Below are positions 56,101-62,656 of a DNA stretch of 64,000 nt, piece after piece; the first letter of the stretch is position 1, and every line of letters begins with the position of its first letter. The stretch comes from Hepsetus odoe. Taxonomy: Eukaryota; Chordata; Actinopteri; Characiformes; Hepsetidae. The stretch is from the NCBI GenBank assembly GCA_017165825.1, contig CM029368.1, forward strand, positions 24,727,883 to 24,791,882. Direction: 5' to 3'. The position numbers and the translations under genes are program-made. The notes under the pieces were generated by a model. It made no database searches. It saw only the letters and a program-made list of their open reading frames with translations, and was not told where the DNA came from.

Positions 56101-59100
56101 CATCCTGCATCCCATGAAAAAGTCTGTTCATAAATGAATGACAACAGGAAATGGATCTCTTACCGTGCCTGAGGTTGGGAAGTACGCCACTTTATCCCAT
56201 GTTGCTACAAAGACCCAGGTTGCATTGAAGTTCAGTGAAGGGAAGTACTGGTTGATGTCTTGGGTAGCCCGTCTGAGAACACTGCCAGAAGTGTACTGAT
56301 GATATGAGACGACACCGTTTCCACGATTATCAAGGTCCACCCAGAAGGGAGCAATGATATCTCGCCCACCAGTAGCAGGAAACTGGTAGGGGGTGTAGCT
56401 GTACCATGCTTGATCAAAGGTCAGGTGACCATTGTTGTTGACCTATAGGACAAAACAGGCAGTCGATTGTCCTTCACATGACCAAAAACTCAAACGTAAA
56501 TCTGTTATTCTGACAAGCATAAATCATCCAATATGTTAACCCATCATGTTTGGGACAGACTGACTTCTTTCAGCTGTTACCATTTAGGGGATTACAGGAT
56601 GAGCAGGAACAAGCTCTGTGGTCGCATTAGACCTGGAGGGTAGGGCAACGAAGCCGGTTCCCATGCCAGCCCAGGATGCCTGGGCATCAATGCTGGTTTA
56701 CACTTTAGCCCCGGAGGGCGGGGCTTTAAAGCCAGTTCCCAATCTAGCCCCTCCAAGGCCTTCGCTCATGTTAGCAGAGGTGGGCGGGTCTTAGACCTTG
56801 TGTTTGTGTTTTCGTGCACTTGTGGAGGGCGGAGCTTCGAGGAAGTATTCTGTCCTCATCACAGAAGGTGGGGCTATGAAGCTGGCCCTCAGGTTTACCT
56901 CAGGAGGCGGGGCCGCGATAGAAGACAGCCAGTTTGAAGTATGTTCCCTTTGAGAGGAATTCACTCAACTTTGTATGGAACTAGTGAAACTGAGTTAGAA
57001 AATCTCAAACAGGCCAATGTGAAGCGTATCAAACTTCTCTCTGAAATGCAACAGAGAGATGAACAAATGCATTTAATGAAAAAATGCACTGCATGAACAT
57101 TCAAATCACTCAGCAGAACGAGTTACTGACGGGACTCAGCCAGCAGCTGAAAGAGAGAGATGCCTTGGTTATAGAGGTGGTCACTTCTGCCTCAAAGGAA
57201 AGAATGAAACAAGAGGAACAGATCAGCAAACTGCTTTCCCAACTAGAGGAGGTGAAGGGCAAGCTGCTAGAGGAACAAATAAATCATGGTGCAGATATGA
57301 GCTTGATGGAGTCTCAGATTTCTAGACTGCAATATTTCCAAGCTCCAGACACTGCTGAGACACAAAGACAACTTGTTGTGATCATACAAAGAAAGGACAG
57401 ACGAAGTGAGTGGATGGAAAAGAGAGAAGGACTGCAATAGGCTGCTGAGATGTCAGCCCCCCGAGGGCAGGGCTTCTGTGTTGGACTATGTGTTGGCCCT
57501 GGAGTGCGGGGCTTCTGTCTTGGACTATGTGTTGCCCCGGAGGTCAGGGCTTCTGTGTTGGACTATGTATTGGCCCTGGAGGGCAAGGCTTCTGTCTTGG
57601 ACTATGTGTTGCCCCGGAGGTCAGGGCTTCTGTGTTGGACTATGTGTTGGCCCTGGAGGGCAGGGCTTCTGTTTTGGACTATGTGTTGGCCCTGGAGGGC
57701 AGGGCTTCTGTTTTGGACTATGTGTTGGCCCCGGAGGGCGGGGTTTCTGTGTTGGACTATGTGTTTGCCCCGGAGGGCAGGGTTTCTGTGTTGGACTATG
57801 TGTTTGCCCCGGAGGGCGGGGCTTCTGTGTTGGACTATGTGTCAGCCCCGGAGGGCGGGGTTTCTGTGCTGGACTGTGTTGGACTATGTGTTGGCCCCGG
57901 AGGGCGGGGTTTCTGTGTTGGACTATGTGTTGGCCCCGGAGGGCGGGGCTTCTGTGTTGGATTATGCACTGGCCTTAGAGGGTGGGGCTACTGGATTTAC
58001 ATCTATGCCTGCTACATGGCCATCTGAATTTGGACGTGGCTGTGGTTGGGCACATGTTGGTCCTGGAATGGTCCATCTTGGTCCATGTTGGAGTGGCACC
58101 TTTAGGGGTGTTCCTACAAAAGACATTAGGACTGACTCACATAGATTTGTCTGTATGTTTTTCCAAAGAACGTAAATGGCTGCAGAAGAGAGATCGTAGA
58201 CGAGCTTCCATCATCTATCCGTCCATTCACCGTGTCTCCAGCTCCAACTCCAAATGGGTAGAAATGACCTGACATACAGCAGAAGATAGAAAAGTGAGCT
58301 AACATAATAAAAACACTCTACATGATGTGTAAAAAATAGTTGGCAATACTAAGTTGTGTTTTCAACGATTAGTGGTTTATGGAGATTAACAAATCAACTT
58401 CAGCAACTCTGTTCACCAAAGAACCCAAAAAGAGCCCAGAATGGACCACCTGCAGTGATGTTTCTTTGTGTGGTAGTAATTTCACGGGTTGTTGGTGCTG
58501 AAGAAAATAACACACACGCACACACATACACACACACACACACGCACATATGCACATATGCACATTAGATTTTTTCACTTCTGAGATTCTTTGCAAGAAC
58601 TGTGATAATGTTATGTCAGCTTAGAGAGAATCGGAATGTGAGCAAAGTGAATTGACACCTGTAGAGGTAGTGGTGGGCTCAGTTGTGACCCGTGTCGTTT
58701 GTGAGGTTGTTGGAGTGGTTATGTTGGCAACACCTGCAACAGAACATTTAATGTTGATTTACATTAACTTAAGAAGGGAGAGATTAAAATAATTTTAGTA
58801 ATAAAATATCTTGTGTTGATGGAGTTTCACCTACCTGCACAGTAAGCAGAAGAACAGATGGCTGGACTGACAAACTCATAGACGTAGTAATTTCCTGGAC
58901 AAGCTTTCACTTGAATGGGGAAGGATTTAAAGTAACAGCAGTCACTGTTCCAGCTCCCACAGACCTGCCGAGTGACCACTCCATCTTCCACCCGCGGATG
59001 AGAACCATTCAGCCAGAGAGGGGCATGAGTACCACAGCTGTATTGGCTAACACAAACCTCTGGCAGCTGAGTGTTACTGCCCTGATAGAAAATGCGATAC

Positions 59101-60820
59101 CAGCCGTTCCAGTTGGTGTAACTGTCACACATGGGTGACCAGAAGTTCTGGACCGTATTGGTTGTGGCTCTCCAGGTTTGGTCCAGTGTAGTGTAGTTGT
59201 AGCAGGGATTAGTGTTTGGATAAATGAATGTCGCTGTTGGTGAAACATAAAAGAATGCATTTAAAAATTTAATTTTTAAGAAATGTTTCTGGTGCAGCTT
59301 TTACCTGCTTTAAATAACATGAAGCATTGCTTCTGCTTGTGCTGATCTTACTACAAATTTTAAGACTTTAAGCTTTTACACATCTTATATATATATCTTG
59401 ATGATCATATGCCATGTGTATCGTTCCCAAAACGAATATAATTCAATACATTTAATATAATCCCCATGTGCCAGAATTTCATTTTCACTATGGTTGTAAA
59501 TGAATGGAAATATGATATATAATGTTCAAACAGTGTTCTCCTACCTGCGCAGTATGTCGGCATTGGGTAGGATAAATCTGGAGTGATGAGTTTGTACACA
59601 TAGTAATGTCCTGGACAGGCCTTCACCTGGATTTGGTTGCTTCTGGAGAATGAGTTGCAGTTGCTACTAGTGAAGGCGAGAACGTTTCTTGTAACGATGC
59701 CGTCCTGTTCCCGTGGATGAGATCCATCAAGAACAAGCTGGGTGTAGCCCCCACATCTCCTGTAGCTGACACACCACTCAGACATCTGTGCACTTCTTCC
59801 CTGGAGATACAGTCGATACCAGCCGCTCCAGTCAGTAAGGGTGTCGTCATGACCAGTGTAGTAACCGTCCAGGCTCCTCCAGTAGTCATCCAGGACAGTG
59901 TAGTTGAGACAGGGGTCAAAGCTGTAGTTAGCTGGTGTCGGTGCTGGAAAATACCATCATGTTAGTGTTTGGGAGAAAATTGTACAGTTATTAACACGTT
60001 TCAGAAATAAGAGCCTAAATGTAGTGGGAGAAAAAGTGGTCGTATTTAAATACACTGTAGCGAGTTCATGTACATCCACTGATGTAGAAGCAATTTTTTA
60101 TTTTTTTTTACTCTCATCTCTTATTGTTCTTTTAACATGAAAACCTACTTGTGGTCATAATGGAGCCTGTATGAACTGATGCTGGATCAGTGGTTGTGTT
60201 TAACGTACTGATATCTGCAGAAGAAATAAGCAATCATAAGTAAATATTTCCACTCAGAAATCCCAAATAATCCACACTGACAGTAAAATAGAAACAGAAT
60301 ACCTGTACAATAAGCTGCATTGCAGTAGTTCGGCCTGACAAACTCATAGACGTAGTAGTTTCCTGGACAAGCTTTAACTCGGATTGGAGGAGACCTGAAG
60401 TAGCAGCAGTCGGCTCCTGTGTTCACACAGACCTGCCGAGTGACCACTCCGTCCTCTATCTGAGGGTGAGAGCCGTTGATCCACAGGGTGTAATAAGAAC
60501 CACATCTGTAATAGGGAACACAGCTCTCCGACATCCGGATGTTCATCCTGTAATAGAAGAGCCGGTACCAGCCATCCCAGTTAAAGTTATTGTCACAGAT
60601 ATCCAGTCCAGTCGCATTGTTGGCTCTCCAGGGCTGATCCAGAGACGTGTAGTTGTTGCATGGGTCACTGTTAAGAAATCTGAAAGCAACTGTAAAAAAA
60701 AAAACCAGAAAGATAAGTTTAGAAAATAAATAAACTCGTGTCCTAAGCGTTGCCTTTCACTACCTGTTGTGTTCTCTCTTCTGGTTGTATTGGCGGGTCG
60801 AGGAGGAGTTGTGGTGAAAC
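44476..60820 (-). CDS. Gene B: D8C x3, NIDO, VWD x4, EGF-like, ZP glycoprotein (uromodulin/alpha-tectorin hybrid), 5' incomplete
   Basis: I assembled 28 exons, all with GT/AG borders and matching phases: 60764-60820, 60303-60689, 60149-60214, 59545-59943, 58835-59233, 58659-58733, 58450-58497, 58141-58268, 56164-56442, 55827-55922, 55592-55745, 55244-55497, 55019-55165, 54346-54925, 53676-54259, 53006-53570, 52271-52866, 51421-51976, 48921-49117, 48629-48838, 48256-48444, 47867-48156, 47447-47718, 47205-47324, 46923-47107, 45517-45677, 45163-45408, 44853-45015 and 44476-44598 (the last exon and stop make 29 segments). They total 7,526 bases, at least 2,507 residues, without an internal stop. 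NIDO followed by four VWD units and ZP is the alpha-tectorin plan. The D8C front and EGF unit are of uromodulin type. Such proteins form extracellular filaments or gels. The tissue is unknown. The signal-peptide exon is not seen upstream of 60820. Confidence 0.9.
44607..44658. repeat. (CA)n at the 3' splice site of gene B's last exon
   Basis: 26 CA units. On the transcribed (minus) strand this is (TG)26 followed by TTTCTGTAG and the exon. Gene C has only about ten TG units at the same place (63887-63906). Confidence 0.95.
45788..46885 (+). mobile_element. L2/CR1-like LINE 3' end with target duplication
   Basis: A 248-codon + strand frame (45850-46596) begins MTAHHLKLNPDKTELLYFEG and contains SKLDYCNSLLAGLP, LQLIQNAAARLVFN, LHWLPVAVHIRFKTL and WNELPLMVRTAESL, the region after the catalytic core in L2-like LINEs. 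The 3' end is 'ctctggataagagcgtctgc' plus TAAATG-type repeats. ATTCATTC flanks it at 45780-45787 and 46886-46893. It is 5'-truncated, antisense to gene B and intronic. Gene C shows the empty site. Confidence 0.9.
47205..47324 (-). CDS. Gene B: EGF-like exon
   Basis: A 120-base phase 1 exon reading ADPCAELNCTEDEWCGKKSG and then YGCFCIENHPRPK. It matches the gene A exon in length, phase and cysteine spacing. Confidence 0.85.
47447..49117 (-). CDS. Gene B: TIL3, VWD4 and C8 exons
   Basis: 48921-49117 encodes a TIL unit (MDCPMNSHYELCGTDCGHTC, then CFCNEGFVRSGGTCV). 48629-48838, 48256-48444 and 47867-48156 encode VWD4 with WGDPHYRSFDGAVTTFQ and CGMCGNNNGDP. 47447-47718 encodes the C8 unit (FQLCHAHVNPFVYFNACVYD). 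There is no further TIL before the EGF exon. VWD4 is spread over more exons than VWD2 or VWD3. Confidence 0.9.
49170..49275 (+). mobile_element. Possible Tc1-like terminal repeat relic
   Basis: 'acgctttgcaaaagtcttga' resembles the end of a Tc1-like element (compare 'actgcgcaaaagtttcag' at 6103). No second end was found. Confidence 0.35.
49285..49511 (+). mobile_element. LTR remnant, 5'-truncated
   Basis: Contains 'gactatttaagccccgata', 'gcggctcattcgttaggctt', an AATAAAG site and 'aactcctgcgtgcc', closely like the LTR at 34175-34478. The first 110 bases or so are missing. The 39-bp array and IQ-repeat frame follow directly, as an internal region would. Confidence 0.75.
49560..49770 (+). repeat. 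39-bp tandem array
   Basis: About five copies of a 39-base unit with 'acggtaaagaattctccctg' and 'cggctaatggaggagtt'. In one frame it encodes a 13-residue repeat, VTVKNSPCAANGG. The start codon of the frame at 49659 lies inside it. Confidence 0.9.
49659..51245 (+). CDS. ASPM-like IQ-repeat frame inside a gene B intron
   Basis: A 528-codon open frame, antisense to gene B. After the 13-residue repeats and a basic Ala/Lys stretch come about ten IQ-type units: AAVTIQVQVRKH, AARTIQLYYRAN, AAVVLQAAFRGMKARQ, AATVIQCAFRAH, AAVAIQLRYRS, AAMFLQACFRAQ, AASLIQAVFRRH, SAIIIQRHYTSY, SAVCIQAAFRGYS and AATIIQAAVRMHKK. Their style (AAVxLQAAFRGMK, IIQxHYxxY) fits the large IQ exon of ASPM, a spindle-pole protein that binds calmodulin. 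The rest of ASPM (microtubule-binding front, calponin-homology part) is absent. A Rex3 tail at 50721-50932 adds 75 codons without closing the frame. It is probably a captured fragment downstream of an LTR. Whether it is expressed is unknown. Confidence 0.7.
   Translation: MANGRVTVKNSPCAANGGVAVKNSLCAANGGVTVNTALCAAQRENTTSVNNSETVEVNTPCTLQHERKAKKAARNRRSEAVAKKAFPDTESWKSVETASCIVQPGRSTKKALCSKKRGVKESTPKPSTTNPSALQEAEKEQLQVSGKFKMKVRVQMKTEHEAAVTIQVQVRKHLSREYYLKLLWAARTIQLYYRANEMMKQEMKSLKKKKMAAVVLQAAFRGMKARQTLKQMHQAATVIQCAFRAHCARTQYLCIKHAAVAIQLRYRSTLDARKQREEFLKSCSAAMFLQACFRAQRVRREVILQHQAASLIQAVFRRHREVVRYQAIRVSAIIIQRHYTSYSKGIFEHERFQVRCSGHVPPERDPGEDPGHAGETMSLDWPGNALGSARRSWKKWPQRGKSGHPCWSCCPRDLTSDKRKEMDGWRFQVLRRSAVCIQAAFRGYSVRKNVAAMHKAATIIQAAVRMHKKRLVFKKQCWAASVQEVQKVEAWALTKAEVSAFQTCCNLLAKVIQRKAGKGSCKILRSVY
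50708..50945 (+). mobile_element. Rex3 3' tail insertion with 13-bp target duplication
   Basis: The last 212 bases of a Rex3 copy, from 'aggtgttccgggcacgtcc' to 'aaatggatggatg', are flanked by GAGATTCCAGGTG at 50708-50720 and 50933-50945. Insert plus one duplication copy is 225 bases, so the surrounding frame is kept. It matches the minus-strand Rex3 at 34675 onward. Confidence 0.95.
51251..51397 (+). mobile_element. Short fish LINE/SINE tail with 14-bp target duplication
   Basis: A 119-base element (51265-51383) containing 'gatgggctggcgacctgtcc' and 'gatgggatggactccagcac', ending 'agaaaatgactg', lies between two copies of ACTGTTTAGGGGCC (51251-51264 and 51384-51397). It is 23 bases from the next gene B exon. 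Confidence 0.85.
51421..52866 (-). CDS. Gene B: TIL2, VWD3 and C8 exons
   Basis: 52271-52866 encodes a TIL unit (FPCPTNSHYEVCGTSCPAAC, CQCDDGLLLSGDRCVPPTGC) and the start of VWD3 (SGDPHYTSFDGRTFDFQGTC). 51421-51976 encodes the rest of VWD3 (YSGATCGLCGNFNGQRGDD) and C8 (FSFCHAYVDPQAYFTDCVFD). Phases are 1-0 and 0-1. GDPH and CGLCG are both intact. Confidence 0.9.
53006..54259 (-). CDS. Gene B: TIL1, VWD2 and C8 exons
   Basis: 53676-54259 encodes TIL (IPCPVHSHFDPQGTSCPATC, CICDNGYVLSGGQCV) and the start of VWD2. 53006-53570 encodes the end of VWD2 and C8 (CHSTLDPWVWVEDC). Two hallmark motifs have changed: the usual GDPH is MGSYHTFDGR and the usual CGLCG is GGLCGNLNGN, with the first cysteine lost. 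The frame is intact, so the module is probably kept as structure. Confidence 0.9.
54346..55497 (-). CDS. Gene B: VWC-like/TIL-like lead, VWD1 and C8 exons
   Basis: 55244-55497 encodes a cysteine-rich lead (WTDSSCWERCTCSSRGLQCS) and the start of VWD1 (ISGDPHYYTFDNQVFHFQGT). 55019-55165 and 54346-54925 complete VWD1 (NGTCGLCGNFNHRPEDDFRT) and C8 (FASCHSRLSPQTFTENCIYD). The order directly after NIDO matches alpha-tectorin. Confidence 0.9.
55592..58268 (-). CDS. Gene B: NIDO domain, four exons
   Basis: 58141-58268 begins HFYPFGVGAGDTVNGRIDDG and ends FFGKTYRQIY. 56164-56442 continues VNNNGHLTFDQAWYSYTPYQ, IIAPFWVDLDNRGNGVVSYH and ATWVFVATWDKVAYF. 55827-55922 reads ETTFQVVLIADGQLSFILMN. 55592-55745 reads AGYDTDDSSYYFSIPGSFQR and RWAFRADHG. 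Phases are 1-0, 0-0, 0-0 and 0-1. This extracellular domain occurs in nidogen, alpha-tectorin and mucin-4. The 1.7-kb intron between the first two exons is filled by the coiled-coil/39-bp-array insert. Confidence 0.9.
56600..58000 (+). other. G-rich insert with coiled-coil frame and 39-bp array in the NIDO intron
   Basis: Starts with G-rich repeats containing 'ggagggcggggctttaaagc', then coiled-coil coding text: ETELENLKQANVKRIKLLSE (about 56978 onward) and, in a shifted frame from 57084, LSQQLKERDALVIEVV, KQEEQISKLLSQLEEVKGKL and DTAETQRQLVVIIQRKDRR to about 57438. The two parts look like one frame broken by a slip in the A run at 57079-57084. Leu and Ile recur in heptad-like spacing. I do not recognise the source protein. 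It is antisense to gene B. Confidence 0.6.
57460..57985 (+). repeat. 39-bp tandem array (about 13 copies)
   Basis: The unit is 'tgttggactatgtgttggcc' followed by 'ccggagggcggggcttc', 39 bases. One frame encodes the 13-residue repeat SVLDYVLAPEGGA. The other frames are also long and open because the unit is a multiple of three without stops. Confidence 0.95.
58450..58733 (-). CDS. Gene B: two Thr-rich linker exons
   Basis: 58659-58733 (75 bases) encodes VANITTPTTSQTTRVTTEPT and the second, 58450-58497 (48 bases), encodes PTTREITTTQRNITAG. Both are phase 1 to phase 1 and look like O-glycosylated spacers between the D8C front and NIDO. Two NIT sequons are present. A CA-rich microsatellite follows at 58509-58545. 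Confidence 0.75.
58835..59233 (-). CDS. Gene B: D8C module 3 (class I)
   Basis: A 399-base phase 1 exon with ten cysteines: YTTLDQTWRATTN, MCDSYTNWNGWYRIFYQG, LWLNGSHPRVEDGVVTRQVC, DCCYFKSF, VKACPGNYYVYEFVSP, ICSSAYCAG. It is close to gene A module 7. The NGS sequon is kept. Confidence 0.9.
59545..59943 (-). CDS. Gene B: D8C module 2 (class II)
   Basis: A 399-base phase 1 exon with six cysteines: DPCLNYTVLDDYWRSL, GHDDTLTDWSGWYRLYLQG, SEWCVSYRRCGGY, VLDGSHPREQDGIVTRN, SNCNSFS and CPGHYYVYKLITPDLS. The sequon position is Asp. Confidence 0.9.
60149..60820 (-). CDS. Gene B: N-terminal linker, D8C module 1 (class I) and second linker
   Basis: 60764-60820 is a Thr-rich linker (TTTPPRPANTTRRENTT). 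60303-60689 is a class I module with ten cysteines (YTSLDQPWRANNATG, WINGSHPQIEDGVVTRQVC, DCCYFRSPP, YCNAAYCTG). 60149-60214 is a 66-base linker. All are phase 1 to phase 1, so the upstream missing exon must end in phase 1, as the signal-peptide exons of the paralogues do. Confidence 0.85.
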
Positions 60821-60888
60821 CTGCAATGAGAAATTATAATAAAGAAAATATGATATAATACTTCTGTACTGATGTCATGCTCTGAATA

Positions 60889-61506
60889 TGTCACAGTTGG
60901 TGGCGCTCTGCTCTGACTGCTCTCAGTAGGATGTTAGGTGTACCTCATTGACTCAGGGTTTAATAACCAGCGAGTCAAAGCAGAGCATCGCCCAGGGAGG
61001 CACGGACTGGTGGTCTCTGGTTTCTATGACTGCCATGAGCTGCGGTGCTTGTTGGATTACACGGGAACGCCTTGCCCCCAGTTATAGCACAGGATGTCGC
61101 TCTTGCTGAGAGCAGGACTCCTTCATGGTTTTGTGTAGGCCTCAGTCAAGGCCCAGTCATGTTTACTTGATTTAAGTGACCGAATTTGTTTTGGATTCCC
61201 CTCAAGGCCCGGTTCTGTGCTAAACAGAGTTAAGTGTCCCAGGAGAAGTGCTGTTGAGGGGATTCTGTCCCGGGTTGGCAATCTGTTCTGACTGAGCACA
61301 CCTGCCGACTCATTAGGACGTCAGGTGTGCCTCATCGGCTCAGGGTTTAAAAGTCTCAGTGAGTCAGAGCAGAGCGTCTGTCATTCTCTAGCACACTCTC
61401 ACATGTACTAGTGGTTGCTGAGTCTTGTGATTTGAGTTATATTGAATAAAGTGAAGTTCCAGACCACTGGCTACCCGTCAACATACCACAGCACCAAAGC
61501 GTTACA
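60889..61506 (+). mobile_element. Short LTR element upstream of gene B
   Basis: A first LTR-like part starts TGTCACAG at 60889. A second, from about 61266 to 61506, has 'ctgttctgactgagcacacc', 'cagggtttaaaagtctcagt', AATAAAG and a GTTACA end. They share the 'tctgactg...gagtcagagcagagc' core with the LTRs at 34175, 36503 and 49285. The interior is about 250 bases without gag or pol. No matching target duplication was seen. Confidence 0.65.
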
Positions 61507-62156
61507 GCACAGGAAACTTGCATTTCACATCTCGTATGAAAATCTTTCAGGGCCCAAAGAAGCCTTAGGGCCCACGTTAAGATCAATAAATACTAAACCC
61601 AGGCAGAAACCTTGGTCTAATTGCTTCATGGGTCTCATAGATCAGCAGGAGCTGTTAAGCTAGTGGTGCTCAGAGCTAAAACGGTGAAGCTGCAGAAAGT
61701 CTTCATGCTGCTGCTAATTGAGAACAGCTCCCATTGGGGATCAGGTGGCCCTTCAACTTTTGCCATTTTTAAAATGCTTTATTTTTTATTATATATTAAT
61801 ATAATCCATCTTTGACACACTGATCTTTCTTAAAGAACTATAATATTAACTCTAGTAAACATCTGCAGTGCCCTATGAAGAAAGGTATTTGTGGTCATCA
61901 GACTCATCACACATTCATGCAGATTACTGGTTATTTTTCAGATGAATCTCTGATCTATTGCGATAAAAATAACTTTCTAAATGAGAAATTAGCACAATCA
62001 GGCATTTACAGTGTGCAAATGATGATAGAAACCAACAATCTAAAAACATTAGAGATGGAACACTGTTCCATTTTTGACAACATGGTGAGCAAATCCATAA
62101 AATCAATAAAATGATCTGAAAAACCAGCAGCTACACTTACTGCATTACTGTGTTCA
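61507..62156. other. 5' flank of gene B up to the gap, nothing recognised
   Basis: I searched the minus strand for a signal-peptide exon like those at 18043-18094 and 38013-38064 and found none. Confidence 0.5.
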
Positions 62157-62656
62157 NNNNNNNNNNNNNNNNNNNNNNNNNNNNNNNNNNNNNNNNNNNN
62201 NNNNNNNNNNNNNNNNNNNNNNNNNNNNNNNNNNNNNNNNNNNNNNNNNNNNNNNNNNNNNNNNNNNNNNNNNNNNNNNNNNNNNNNNNNNNNNNNNNNN
62301 NNNNNNNNNNNNNNNNNNNNNNNNNNNNNNNNNNNNNNNNNNNNNNNNNNNNNNNNNNNNNNNNNNNNNNNNNNNNNNNNNNNNNNNNNNNNNNNNNNNN
62401 NNNNNNNNNNNNNNNNNNNNNNNNNNNNNNNNNNNNNNNNNNNNNNNNNNNNNNNNNNNNNNNNNNNNNNNNNNNNNNNNNNNNNNNNNNNNNNNNNNNN
62501 NNNNNNNNNNNNNNNNNNNNNNNNNNNNNNNNNNNNNNNNNNNNNNNNNNNNNNNNNNNNNNNNNNNNNNNNNNNNNNNNNNNNNNNNNNNNNNNNNNNN
62601 NNNNNNNNNNNNNNNNNNNNNNNNNNNNNNNNNNNNNNNNNNNNNNNNNNNNNNNN
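62157..62656. other. 500-base assembly gap
   Basis: Exactly 500 N. It separates the 5' side of gene B from an inverted copy of its 3' end. True size and content are unknown. Confidence 0.98.

Noticed and set aside
57460..57985. Possible CRISPR-like array
   Set aside because: The units are contiguous with no unique spacers, and this is a vertebrate genome. It is a plain tandem array.
57406..58175. Three overlapping + strand frames of 179-241 codons
   Set aside because: They are different frames of the 39-bp array. At most the SVLDYVLAPEGGA frame could follow the coiled-coil text, and nothing shows that it is translated.
56443..58450. An apparent phase clash between the gene B linker and the NIDO exon at 56164-56442
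   Set aside because: It disappeared once the first NIDO exon was found at 58141-58268, beyond the repeat insert. The gene is continuous.
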